This document shows, one piece after another, positions 37,860-49,600 of a stretch of DNA of 64,000 nucleotides. Both the position numbers and the translations under genes were made by a program. The stretch is taken from contig VXBM01000060.1 in the NCBI GenBank assembly GCA_013400155.1, positions 1,198,536 to 1,262,535 on the forward strand, in the 5' to 3' direction. The DNA is from Helopsaltes ochotensis (lineage: Eukaryota; Chordata; Aves; Passeriformes; Locustellidae). A model generated the notes under the pieces. It was given only the letters and a program-made list of their open reading frames with translations, did not search any database and was not told where the DNA came from. How positions within the stretch are numbered: position 1 is the first letter of the stretch; every line of letters starts with the position of its first letter.

Positions 37860-38400
37860 CCTCTAGAGGTCAGGAGAATGCCTCGCTGCGCGCTGCGCCC
37901 CGCGCTATTAACATTCTCCCTGAGTCACGGTAATTAGGCAGAGCCAGGCTCCGCACAGAGGAACGGAAGTGCATTGACTGTAATAAAACAGAGTGTAAAA
38001 CAACTTTAGATTAACTCCGGCCTTGTTTGTTCTTGCACACTTGTAATTCTGGCTCGGTACCCCGCAGTGAATGGAGCCCTTGTCCCCCGCGCCCGGGGCC
38101 CGTCACCTCCCTGCAGCCCGCGAGGGGCTGAGCGCTGCGAGCAGCGCCTTCCCTTGCCGGCTAATCCCGAAGAATTTGGAAACAGCCGATGGAGAAAGGG
38201 AGGGAGAGAGGGAGGAGAGGCAGGCGGCCCTGCTCCCCACCGTTTTGTCGTTCCTCAAGAGTCAGCAAGGCTGTCGGGTTGAGACTCAAGCCAAACATTC
38301 CCAGAAGAGATGTGTGTCTCAGAGGCGCTCGCCTGGCCCCCACTGCCGCAGCAGTTCTGGGCTCCTGCCAGGCACATTAACTTTTTTTACTGATGCCTTT
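37860..38400. promoter_or_regulatory. CpG-rich island-like region
   Basis: CpG density jumps here. About twenty CpGs lie between 38,040 and 38,350, plus a CGCTGCGCGCTGCGCCCCGC stretch just after 37,880. Few regions of the window are CpG-rich. An AP-1 consensus TGAGTCA lies at 37,921-37,927, followed by GGTAATTAGG. It could be a promoter of an unannotated transcript or an unmethylated enhancer. A 191-codon plus frame crosses it (38,071-38,646), but it ends in a GT microsatellite and is not accepted as a gene. Confidence 0.45.
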
Positions 38401-38450
38401 TGTCTCACGCTGACTCTCTTGGAGGCTGTGAATGGCCGTGCTCTCCTTCC

Positions 38451-38706
38451 TTCCCCCCCCCTCACCCCAGTTTACATGACGTGGGTGGAGGATGCTGAGC
38501 TGAGCCCTGCACTACACTGCACTCTCTGTCTCAGCCCCTCACCAGCTCTTGGGTCTCCCGGCCACAAGAGCCCTTTCCTGTCAGAGATGATCCCGAGGAT
38601 GCTTTTGCCAGTGTCTAGTGAAATACATGTGTGTGTGTGTGTGTAGCCTCTGGGCTAAAAAAATAAATAATTAAACAATAAAAAGAAAAAACAAAAAAAA
38701 AAGAAT
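38451..38706. repeat. Simple repeats: C9 run, (GT)8 and A-rich tract
   Basis: A run of nine C lies near 38,453-38,461. A (GT)8 microsatellite occupies 38,629-38,644. An A-rich, low-complexity stretch with AAATAAATAA and AAAAAACAAAAAA extends over about 38,656-38,706. They follow the CpG-rich region with about 230 bases of ordinary sequence between the first two. Confidence 0.8.
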
Positions 38707-40110
38707 CAAGTCAGCAAACTGGAGGAAGAACAAAATCTAATTAGTTTTATCTGCTGTTTGTTATGAGGCTGTCAGAGTGCTCTATCCCCTAGTTTTACAG
38801 CACTCTGGAAAATAACAGTGATAATAATAATAAACAACCGTGCACTGGGTTGTTTTTGAAGCAGGCAGGAAGCAGATTAAGGAGGGGGAAAGACAGCAGC
38901 CCTGCTCCTCCACTGCTTCTCTCCTGCTGCCAAACAGCAGAGATGTGGGTGATAGAGCTATCTCCTGTCTTATCTGTCCTTGGACAAGATCCACTGCCCC
39001 TATCCATCCCTTAGAGATGCAAAGCCTGAGTCAGAGCTTGTTTGGCAGCAATTTGGGACATTCATATTATATTTCTTTCTTTGCCACAGATCTCTTACGT
39101 GCTTTTGACCAATTTGTTTGTGCTCCCAGTATCTGCTCCGTTGTGAGATACAAACGGCAAATACAGTGGTGAAAGTAGCTGTGTGTTTTTGGAATAAGGA
39201 GGGGGGGAAATAGGGATGTAAATCTCCCCAGGTGTTTGCTCTATACTGATTTCAGCTGACGAGAAGGGAGCTGGAATTACTCTGTGCGGAGTGTGGTGGT
39301 AGTTGCATCACTGGTTTCCACTTCAATGATGCACGGTGATGATTTGTTAGGACATTTCTTTTTAAGCTGTGCTGGATAATTTTAAAAGCCTCTTCTGTCA
39401 GGCTGTAATCAGCCCATCCTGTCCCATGGCCTGATCCTTACAGTGTGGAAATTCTCACACCTGTTTTAGTGAGAGCAGGATTTTGCCCTCTGAAAACACT
39501 TGTATGGTTTTCCAGGCAGAGGGCTGGACACAAGGCTCCAGCTGAAGATAACATGCAAAATCTTGGAGAACTAAAAACCCTGTCCATGTAATTGCATTGG
39601 GAAAAGATGAAGGAATAAGGTATAAATCAGAGAGGAAGGAGAGGACTCAGTGCAAGGAGAGGAATGAAGAGAACAGGAGGGAATAGGAGTAGGGGGCATT
39701 TGGGGGAGACACAGGCAGAGAAATGGGAGAATTGTTCCTATTTGTGCATCCTCTTCCGTCCCCAGATAATGTGTCAGTATTAGTGCTAGCAAGAAACAAC
39801 CCTCTTTACTGTAGAATAAATCTGCCACTGTATTCCCCACTCCATAAACGGCAGCCAAGTCGGCATCCTCAGCGCTGCATTGTGCGCTGGGGTCTGTGAG
39901 TGCTTTTCATGACGGCTGAGCCTCGATCATCCCTGGCCTCGGGCTTTCTCTCCAGGGACTCACATCCTCAGACAGGTCCTGGAAGATCCGTGGCATATTA
40001 TTGTGGATGGAACAGTTTGTGGCCTCTCTCTTCGGCTTTTGTTTTTCCTGCTTTTTATTTCACTTTTAAAAGAGAGAACGGGAGGGAGTGAGGGAGAAAA
40101 AGGAGAAGGC
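38707..40110. other. Non-coding DNA, no gene recognised
   Basis: The interval includes an ATAATAATAATAA run near 38,820-38,832 and purine-rich sequence at 39,605-39,700. No exon, RNA gene or transposon end was seen. Confidence 0.5.
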
Positions 40111-40400
40111 AGAAAGAAGTGCCCTGCTATGAGTCTAGCACGGTCTCCAGAAAGATGGCAAGGCGGCTATTTTAGCATCAGGGGCTTTTTTAGCTTTCAA
40201 TTAAGGTGCTTGTAGCTCATGCATGTGAGAGGGAAGGCCAATCTACCACTAAAAACAATCATCAGTTGGATGCTCTGGCAATAACTCCGGTGTCAGCACA
40301 CTGCCGTAGCCTTTGGCTAACTGAGCCCTGGGCACCGAGGGTCTGGCTCCTCACCAGCTGATGTAATTGCCATCACAGCCCTGTTCTCTGCCCCCTTGCT
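40110..40400. promoter_or_regulatory. Candidate conserved non-coding element
   Basis: Unique sequence with retained CpGs (GCACGG, AAGGCGGC, CTCCGG, CACCGAGG), CTATTTTAGC (an MEF2-like core) near 40,168-40,177, TTCAATTAAGG near 40,197-40,207 and GATGTAATTGCC near 40,360. It has no splice-flanked frame. The call is texture-based inference. Confidence 0.22.
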
Positions 40401-41289
40401 CCTCCAGGCCTGACTGACAGCGTTCCCTGAGTGGTTTCCAGTGCATGCTCTGGCAGCTCCTGCCTTTGCCTCGGCATTTCCATAAAAAGTGGTGTTTGTT
40501 TCCCTGTCTGTGAAGTGGGGTGATTAATATTTATTTTCGGTGAAAGGGGTCACAAAGAGGTTTAAATCTCCAGTGTTTACAACACAATTTGATATCCTTA
40601 GAGAAGGCAAACTGGAAGGATTAATTGCTGCTTCCTTCGTATATCTGCCATCACTGAAATAAAAATCCTGCCCGTTACTGGGATCACCACTAATTCCTTT
40701 CCAGGGGCTGCTGTGTTTCCTTTGCTCTCTGTGGAAGGTGGCACAGGTGGGCCAGACAAATCCTTGAAGTGAAAGCAGAGTGTCAACAAAAACTTTGGAT
40801 TTTTTTTTTTTTCCAGCGCAGCAGTCTTCCAAGAACCAGGCAGCATGCTGGTTAGTGAGTTAGGAAAATGGGAAATTTAATAGAGGTGAAAATGAGGCAC
40901 TTGGGAGAAGAATGGAGCAATCTGGTAAACATCTGAAATGTCTCTGCCCAAGGGCTAGGAGTGTAAGGGCTAAACAGGAAGAATATAAAGCCTTAGTACA
41001 TATACCAAGCTATGAGTTAATCAGCTTCCCAGACACATGGAAAAGAGAAAGTAGGAACTGCAGAAGAAGGATTAATTGGCTGTGAAGCATCAGGGAATTG
41101 GTAGGTTGAGTCAAGGAAAAAGGAACACAGGCCAGCAAGCACTGACTTAGAGACTAGAGCAGAGGTGCAATGACGAGATCTCCTAAGGCAGGGAGAAGAA
41201 TAGAACAAAAGAAAAGCACTAAAAGTGTGTGAGGACCTCATTAATGCCTTAAAATGAGAAATTAATTGTTTTTTGAAAGTTCAAGTAGC
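40401..41289. other. Non-coding DNA, possible 5' extension of the CR1 relic
   Basis: No gene is supported. A 14-nt T run lies near 40,800-40,813. Sequence after about 41,000 is purine-rich and could be strongly diverged CR1 coding sequence leading into the recognisable part at 41,290, but I cannot show that by eye. Confidence 0.35.
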
Positions 41290-42511
41290 AGCAGACTAGG
41301 AATGAGGAGAGAATGATACCAAAGCACGTGTGGATGAAATCAGAAGGGTCCTGGCAAAGAATGAACTAGAGGTGGCTGCAAACACACAAGGGAAGAAAAA
41401 GAAATACTATAAATATTCTGTAAATATGCTAGAAGGAATATAACTGTAAAACTGTGTACCACAGAAGGAGAGCACATGCAAAAGGTTGGAGTCATCATTG
41501 CCTCTTTGAGTCCCCTTATCACCAAAGCAGTCAGTGCTGGATAAATATGACAGAAGTCACACTGATTGGGGAATGGGAATGGGCCAGAGCAAAGGGGTGT
41601 AAATTAAAGAACCCTTACACCGAGCGAATTAATTCAAACTGCTTGACCTGAGGGAATTCCCGTGCAGGTTGTCTAGTGAAAATAGTCTGTGAACAGTTAA
41701 GAATGGACTTCAAGAACTTCTCCTGTATCAAGAGGGTTCTTTAGAGTTGAAAAGGGCAAATAGGGTATCTGTTTGTGTAGACAGAAAAAAAAAAATAAGA
41801 ACCAGGAAATTTAAATCAGCCAGCTAAGCTGAGTCACTACAGAGAAACCTCAACAAATTATGAAACAAACAATTCATTAGCTGCTATAGGATAAGAAGGT
41901 GGTAAAAGAGAATCAACATGGATTTGTCAAGCTGATCTAATTCCTTTCTTTTATTGGCTAATTGGCTTAGAGGATAACATATGTCTTTGCTTTAGGAAAG
42001 CTTTGAATACTTTCTTTTCATAAAGAAATAAAGTGATGTGATTTATATGAAGTATTTGTAAGGAAGGTGCACATTAGCTGAGGAATTACTCATGAGAGAC
42101 AGGTTTCATCTCCGTGAACTTTAGCTTTCGAGAAGTTAGGCACCTGGAGAAGAGATGACTGAGAGAGGACCTTGTCAATGTCTATCAGTATCTGAAGGGA
42201 GGTGTCACAGGGATGGGGCCAGGCTCTTCTTCCTGATGCCAACAAATAGCATGAAAGGCAATGGGCAGAAACTAGAGCACAGGAAGTTCCACCTGAACAG
42301 GAGGAAGAACTTACTTCCTGTGAGGGTAACTGAGCAATGGAGCAGTTTGTCCAGAGAAGTTGTGATTTCTCCTTCCCTGGAGATATTCAAAAGCCATCTG
42401 GACGCAATCCTGAGTGATGTGCTTTGGAGGACCCTGCTTGAGCAGGGAGGTTGGACCAGATGACCTCCAGTGGTCCCTCCCAACCTTACCCATCCTGTGA
42501 TTCTGTGATTT
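41290..42511 (+). mobile_element. Old CR1 LINE relic with reverse-transcriptase remnants, plus strand
   Basis: The 3' end is clear. It includes GGACCTTGTCAATGTCTATC, GGAGGAAGAACTTACTTCCT, GAGATATTCAAAAGCCATCT, GACCAGATGACCTCCAGTGG, and the tail GTGATTCTGTGATTT ending at about 42,511. Upstream at about 41,910-42,010, the string CATGGATTTGTCAAGCTGAT and the following bases translate to a broken version of the HGF..K.....LISF CR1 reverse-transcriptase segment, with stops and indels. The part near 41,340-41,430 (lysine codons before a TATAAATATTCT stretch) fits the region preceding it. The element is heavily mutated, so it is an ancient insertion or one of several nested fragments. The 5' boundary is approximate. 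Confidence 0.75.
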
Positions 42512-45500
42512 AGTCTAAATTATTCTGTGCAGTGTAAATGTAGAGAAACAGGCACCCCCACAGGATCTACATCCTAAGATATTAGGAAAGGATCATTTGT
42601 TGAGCTATTTCCTTGCCTTATTAACTTCCGAGTGAAGTTAAACTACCAGATCAGACAGGACTCCTAGCTTTAAACCCACCCCAAGAAGAAATCCCACAGT
42701 CATGCTTGCAGGGCATTATTTTACTTAAGTAACTGAGAAAATACAATGGAAAATCCATTTACTTTTTCCAGAAAACCCCACATCTTTTTGTTGAAGTTCA
42801 GCTCCAAGTTCTTACACCTTCATTTACGTCAACACATCTGCCAGCCTCACCTTCAGCCTTTCCAGCACAGGGCTCTGCTTCAGAGCTGCCCACACCCAAT
42901 CCTGTAACCCCCATCCTTTGCTCTGGCAGTCTCACTTCCCCAGAGCTGAGCACAGAGAACACTGGCGATCCAAGGGGCTGCATCCTAGAGGGAACTGGGA
43001 TCAGACCAGGCACTCTCACTGGTGGCTGACATCCAGGTAGATGCCAAGAGCCCTGGAGCAGGGAGCTCACACTGAAGCCACTGTGCCAGATGGCCTGGGT
43101 GCTCTCAGTTGTAAGAGCTGCTTTGTACTTTTTAGCTTTACTGATGCAGAGAGAACATTTTGAACTGTCTAAGCCTTCTAACCTTGTATCATTGGCACAC
43201 GAACAGCAGCAGCACACTGTTGAACATAATAACAAGAAGGAAAGAGCTGTGGAATTAAATAAGAATTTAAATCTTAGGGTTTGCAGCTCAGAGCTAGAAG
43301 CTTTAGCTGTGTTATTTCCAGGAATTGGTTGAGTCATGTTTGAGAATAATGGATAAGATTAATTCCTTCGTGACTATGGCTGAATAAATTATTTGCCAAT
43401 AATGATTTGACTTCTTCTAGCTGTGTTCTCTAATGTGTATGATGCAAAAAAAACCTTAGCTGTGTCCTGGATGTGTGTGCTGGGTATGGTGCACTGGTCC
43501 TTGGTATCTGGCAGTGAATTTATTCCCCAAAGACAATTTTCAATGGGATTTCCCCCAGAGCAGCCGGATGCAGGATTTGATCTGCCACGTTCAGAATGAT
43601 TCATTTTTCACCTCATCAAGTAGGAAGATAGAAGAGAGAGGGAAAGTTATCTCACCCTGCACAGCAACCCCTTTTCTCCAAAGTGTGAGCTGCCACCGAG
43701 CCACGAGCAGGGCCCATGGAGGGGCACGACAAATGACAAATGTTGCTTGGCAACTCCAGGCCACTGATGGGAAGAGCTCTGCAGGCTGAGCATCGCCGAG
43801 GGGCGAGGGAGAGTGAGACAGAGGCACACCAGGATGCTTGTTTGTGTCTGGCCCCCTTAGAAATGACACCACTCATGCCCTGGTAGTTGCTGTAGACAAG
43901 GACAACCAAGTCTGTTCTGTTGGGTGGGGGAGTAATTGCAGGTCGTAAATGCTGAAGTGTCCCCTGCCCACTCCCCAGGCACAAAGGTGCTTTGGATCTA
44001 TTAATATCCTGAAGGTCACTGAATTCTTCCCGGTTTAGCTAGCTGTGAGCAAGCCTTAAAAAGGCTCAGAGGCGTTGCTGCTTGGTTAAATACCCACAGG
44101 GAACCAAAAAAAAGCTTATTGTCCTTTGCAGCATCACACAGCTACCTTGCCACTTGTCACAAGTGTCAGGGGGGTAGTGGTGGTGCAGCCCTGGCAGTCT
44201 GAGGGTGCCAGAGAACCCAAATTTGCAACGAGGCTGGTTGTTAAAACGGGCACCAGAGTTTTCAGACACAGTGTTCCTTCATCAAGTTTTGTCACTATCA
44301 AAGGATCGTGAATTAAATGGAACTAGATTGGTCTTGCAAAGCAAACCCCTGTGGCTCATATGTTAGCACACTCTGGCAAAATCCGAGTTGCTTTCAGCTG
44401 CAACTCCAGCAACACCTCCCTTTGTGCAGCTACACAGAGAGCACTGTTTGGTTTATCAGGCCTAATGCTGGAACAAGAATCAAAAGATCCTCTGCAGACT
44501 TCGTAGGGAGTTTAGTAGAAATGGGACTTTGGGTGCAAAGGAATATTCTGTTTGAAGCTTGAAGTTCTGCTTCCCACTGTATGATTCTGGGGAGAATAAA
44601 GTGCTCACTTTACTCTGACTTCATGCAATATTACACCTTTCAGCAAGTCCTAAAATTTTGGCCTGAGAAGGGATGTGTGCAGAGAGCTGGCTTCTCCTAA
44701 CTGTTGCAACAATCCAAGAGTTTTGTTTATGGAAAGTGCCCAGATTGTAGTAACACCACAGGTGTTATCAAAAATCACTACATGCCTTTGAAAGTTTTGA
44801 ACAACCTGTGTAGACAACATGTGGGAAATAGCCTCTGTTGTTCAGCGTTAGAGGGAATTTTTGAGTAGCATCATGTCTTGGATGCTCCGAAGTAAAAGAA
44901 GCTAACCATTTCCAATGTGTATTAAAAATTGGATTTTTTTTCTTTTTCAAACTGTCTACTGCACCTTACCATCTGCTGGAATAGGTGGAATGGCCCTTCA
45001 ATTTTGGAAGGGCTGTCTTTTTTTCTCCAAGTTGCGGCTCCTCTACGCAAACACAATGTTTCCTCATCGCCTTTCTACCTAGGCACAAGCTTTAATAGGT
45101 TGAGCAGTTTAATCCAGGTGTGACTCCTTCTGGCCTTCATCTTTTCATGCTGCTATGGAAATTTCACTGAATCACTGGCTATTGCTACTTGTGGCTACAT
45201 GTGGCACTGCCTTAAAAACCCATGGAAAATTTCAGCTTCTGACTACCATTAAATACCCCATCGACAGTCTTCATTTTATGTATATAAGTGAGTGTTTCAT
45301 GAATTATTCTTTCTCCCCCCCTTTTTTTTTTAACTTAATTGAGGCTTTGTCTTTGCAAACCTTTTTCCTTTTTTTCACTGTCTCTTCTTTCAGACTAATG
45401 GAAACAATTACATGTTATTTCTTGAGGAGAGTTTCTTCACCCTGTGGCACACTCAGCCTTCTTCTGGTCTTCCTCAGGTTTTGTGCTGCTCTGCTTCCTT

Positions 45501-45880
45501 TCCCATTTTCCCCCTTCCTTCACAGAGATGTACCAGGGAACAAAGACCCCAGGAAAGCTTTGGTTTGCTCTCTTGTGTGGAACACTTTCCCCACTGATTG
45601 CAGGAGGGCTCTGGGTCCTGCCTGAGGAGGGCAGACAAGGATGTCCCTATTGCATGGAGGGCAGGGGTTACAGAAAAGCATCTTTCTCAGGCATTTGAGG
45701 TCACACTCACCCTCTCTCACACCTGCCTGTATCTCTATGGATGAGCCACTCCATGATCTCTGTTGCCCTGATTCTTGCAGCCTTTCTGATGTTGTTCACA
45801 GTTTCCTGATGTTTTCATAGGTCTTAGTTCTTTCTCACATGAATGTTATCAGTAGATAATGATGTTTTGAAAAAGTAAGA
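42512..45880. other. Non-coding DNA, no gene recognised
   Basis: The interval contains the longest open frame of the minus strand in the window (179 codons, 42,798-43,337), which I do not accept as a gene. No splice-supported exon, RNA gene or CR1 tail was found. A T run lies at about 45,323-45,331. Confidence 0.5.
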
Positions 45881-46086
45881 TGTTTACATCCTTTCCTTGG
45901 GGGAAGGAGCAATTGATGGGCTGTTGGTTTGACCAGTGGGATTGGAGAGGTGGCAACACTTTTCTCCAATCCATGGTCGGGATGAAAAAACTATGTAATG
46001 TAGTCAAAATAAAGAACGCCCTTTTTCTTCTACTTCTTCGTTCACCTTGCACAAGGGGAGTTCGTGTGTTCTTTCAGTGCTCAACA
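45881..46086 (+). mobile_element. Short LTR (about 206 bp), copy B, plus sense
   Basis: The segment begins TGTTTACA and ends GCTCAACA. It carries AATAAA at 46,008-46,013, 127 bases from the start and 73 from the end. It matches copy A at 6,871-7,077 (minus) in length, poly(A) position and shared blocks TGACCAGTG, TTGGAGAGGTGGCA and CTCCAATCCATGGTC. The flanks are GTAAGA (45,875-45,880) and GTGACA (46,087-46,092), which agree at four of six bases and could be a decayed target duplication. No internal retroviral sequence adjoins it, so it is probably a solo LTR. Confidence 0.75.
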
Positions 46087-46627
46087 GTGACAATCTCTAT
46101 CCCTGACAGCTCCACTGGGATCCACCCAGGCAGGTGGCCCTGGCTGTCCCCGTGCCCTGTGGTTGCCACCCTGCTGCCTCCTGCTGCTGGATCAGCTGGC
46201 TTCCAGCTTCCAGTTCCCATCCTACACGCAGGACTCGTAGAGACCAGCCAGAGGAAGCTAGGATTTAGATTTCAGTCATGTTTCTGATTCCTTTGGTTTC
46301 CTGTAGCCTCTCCCCTCGAGGCATTTCTCCTGAAGGCCCCGCTCACTCTTGTCCTTTCACTGATGCTCACAGGCAGTGCAGAAAGAAGGCAGCAGAGGAA
46401 GCCACAGCTTCTTCTTGCCAGCCTGCCTTGCCAACACCTCTGGGGGCAGGGGGCCAGCTCCTGCATGGCAGAGTTATTATACCTTTTTTTTAAAAAAATG
46501 CCTTTGATTAAAATGTAAGGGTCCCATCTTTGTGTTGTCATTAATGTGGGCTGCAGGCTATGGGCCTTTGAAGTGTTTCCTCTTGGCTCATCTCCATGTT
46601 CTTTCTTTTTTTCCCTCCTCATTTTTT

Positions 46628-46629
<2 letters not shown>
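46087..46629. other. Non-coding DNA between LTR and poly(T) tract
   Basis: No gene is recognised. Frames on both strands overlap without splice support. Confidence 0.45.

Positions 46630-46698
<69 letters not shown>
46630..46698. repeat. Poly(T) tract of 69 nt followed by (CT)n
   Basis: An uninterrupted run of 69 T is followed by CCCTCTCTCTCT. It is the longest homopolymer in the window. The poly-phenylalanine frame across it (46,532-46,756) is an artefact. True length may differ between individuals or sequencing methods. Confidence 0.95.
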
Positions 46699-49600
46699 CC
46701 CTCTCTCTCTTAATTTCAATTCTCTCAATTATCTGCCCTTTCCAGCTCAGGGGTGAGATTTGTTAATTTTCACATGCTTGCAAAAACCTAGCTGGCACAC
46801 TCCAGCTCCCTGCCAGCTTCTACAGGGGCAGCCAGTCACAGGAGCAAGCAAACAGGCAGCACATCTCTCCCCTGGGCTGCCTTGACCCCGCTTGGCTGCT
46901 CCAGTGGGGGAGAGGAGGGAATTGCTCACTTACCTTGCCAGAATGGCACATCCCCTTTGCAGGAACACCACTTAGCAAGGCACAACTGAGTACAATGCTG
47001 TCTTTAATTAAGGAGATCCAGAAATATTTTATTTGTCATCTCAGGCCTTTATAGGCTGATGGACTCCTTTCCATCCCCTAACCCTGAGAGTAACATTTTG
47101 TTTCCCAGCCTGAGAGGAATAGAAGGACACCAGGCTGAACCTAAATGTCCCCTCAGGTGTTTCCACCTGTATTAACAAGAGCTGATTGATAGTTTGGGTG
47201 GGTCCAAAGAGGAAATAATAAAATTTAAAACTTATTTCTCTCTCCTCTGCTCGGAGTTGTGGTCTGGGCAGTGGAAATGACTGGAATGTTCATCTCTTGA
47301 TTGCTTAAGGATTCCTAAAAGTTGAGAAAAGGTGTAAGATGACCAAGTGCCTTGAGCAAGGTGGTGCTACAGATTATTTGGAGAAAATGCAGCTCCCCTG
47401 GATGAAAGCCCAAGGCCCAGGGGACAACAGTGAGCACTTTCCTGGTGGCTCTCCTTCATAGGTGCCATGCAGAGGGCAAAATTTTATTAAATTCCTGTAA
47501 CCATCTACCTTAACCTTTGTCATACTTAATCCCTGGTTTCTTCTCCCATAAAAGCAAAAGTGAATGCCTATAAGTAGCTTCTCTTTATCCCTCTCATGAA
47601 AGACTGCCTGCATGAGGTTTCTGTCTGTCTTTAAGGAGGAAGAAGTTGCTCCAGATATGGACAATCTCTTAGCTAAGGTGCTCGCCCCAGTTACAGGTAT
47701 AAATCTGACTTGAACCCTTCACTGCTGGGCCAGCAAAACTGCTCAGGGAGGGAAAACAAAGCAAAATAAAAATAAAAATGAGGGTTAAAACGAGGGATTT
47801 AACTAATGTTAACTAATGTTTTGGATTTCAGTGTTGTTTGGATATACCCTGCCCCTGTGCATCCAGGGATATTTCCCCTGATCTGCATTGACTTAGGATA
47901 CTAAACCAGCCAAATATTGCACCGTGCTGGAGTTTGGCTTCAGCATTGGCATGTAGAGAATCTGGAGTGTTCCAAGAACTTTTTCCTGCCTTATCCAAGC
48001 CCCCTATAGAATGCTGTCATTCTCTTCCTACTTTCCCTTCCCCTTTTCCTCTCAAGCACAGGCATGATTTTCTTTTACAGAAAGATGCTTTCTCTCAGGC
48101 ATAATTTTTGGAGTCTTCCTTTTGTGTTCTTCAGGCTGGAAGTTTGTCTGTTTGTTTGTTTGTTTCCATAGAAAAGAACTATTAATTGGTGGAACTGATT
48201 TTGAAGTGATTGAAATGAATCCTCCTTACATCTTCTCATGCCTCAAGCAAGAACACATTAGAGAGCTCCAAAACTGTTCAGTGATGCATCTCTAGCATCT
48301 AGTTTGTCTTGGAACTGGAAGGTGAGATTTCCATGTTCTGTGTGGCAATGCTTTAATTGCTGCCCTGTAGTCACTACAGAAGCTCATACAGATCCATGTC
48401 AAAGGGGAGGTTGGATCCCAGCTGGATCTGGTTTCTGGGGCACAGAGAGCAGCACAGAAAAGCATGGGACAGTGAGATGGTGGCAGCTCACCCAGTCCAG
48501 GGGGGGACTGGATACACACAAAGATCTCTGCTCTCTCAAAAAGAGCAATTCCAAATTCAGCCATCTTCTTCAATTCCTGGAGTTTAATAAGTCACTGGGC
48601 AATGATAACTATAAGGACCTCAATCCCCAGGTTATGTCAAATGGGAGACAACATGGGTGGAGCTGAAACCTCTTCTGCTAACATCTGGTAACTCCTGGAG
48701 CTGTGGTAAGTGGACTGTGTATCCCTAGCTTCAAAGTGACACAGAGCAGACAAGACACGACCTGTCTGTTTGTGGCTGGGTGCATTTGAATCCCATTCAG
48801 TGTCCTGCTCAAACCCAGGGGCCATCATCACAGGGCTGCACTTCCCAGCAGGCCTGGGCTGAGGGCTGCCAGCAATGACGTTAAAAATCTGCCCAAGCTC
48901 AGCACAGCCCACTGGGACTCTTGGAGTTTTCCTCATCAGACCTATGTCTTTTTTCCTTCCAGAAACGAGACGGTGATGAACATGACACTTTGGTTGCCAT
49001 GGGAACACAGCATGATGTTTGTGTTAGCTGTGCTCCCTCCTGCAGCCGGAGCTGCTGGCTCCAGAGGTGGCTGTGACCAGCACTGGGGGCACCTGGCCAG
49101 CTGTGCCCACATGCTCTGGGTTTGGGGGGGTCAGCCCGCCTTGTGGTATGAGAGGAAGGTCTAAGTGAGAAGTCACTGAAAATTAGGAGGATCTGTCTGA
49201 CTGTTGGGTGGGAAATTGATGAGTCCTGGTTGAAATTTCTGCTGTAAAAATCATGAGGGGGTCCACAGGGACCTAGACACCACTGGAGTGCTCCTGCATA
49301 GAGAGTAGCTTGAAGTTTTTAGAGTCAGGGGGGAAATGGAGCCCTGAGTTCCTCTTGAAACTCTGCTGCAGGGGCAGCTCTAACATCCAGGCAGTGTATG
49401 AGGGGCCACAGCATTTCTGCCACACCCCTTCTTCCTGCAGGATTTTATATATTCCTTACCCCTCCCCTGTCCACCCTTAGGGCTTTCCTGAGCCTCAGCT
49501 TGGCAATAATCAGGAAGCACTTTCATGCTGTTACAAAGCCATTTGGGGCTTTCAGAAAGACAATTTGGGAGAGACGACGCATTGTCACTGCAATTTTTCT

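Noticed and set aside
38071..38646. 191-codon plus-strand frame starting in the CpG-rich region
   Set aside because: It reads through purine-rich simple sequence and a C run and ends inside a GT microsatellite. There is no domain and no clear donor site. The CpG-rich DNA was annotated as regulatory instead.
42798..43337. 179-codon minus-strand open frame, the second longest in the window
   Set aside because: No upstream promoter or splice support, mixed composition with Ser/Leu/Cys-rich stretches, and no recognisable family. Frames of this length occur by chance in 64 kb of GC-moderate DNA.
46532..46756. Frame encoding poly-phenylalanine
   Set aside because: It is translation of the 69-nt poly(T) tract.
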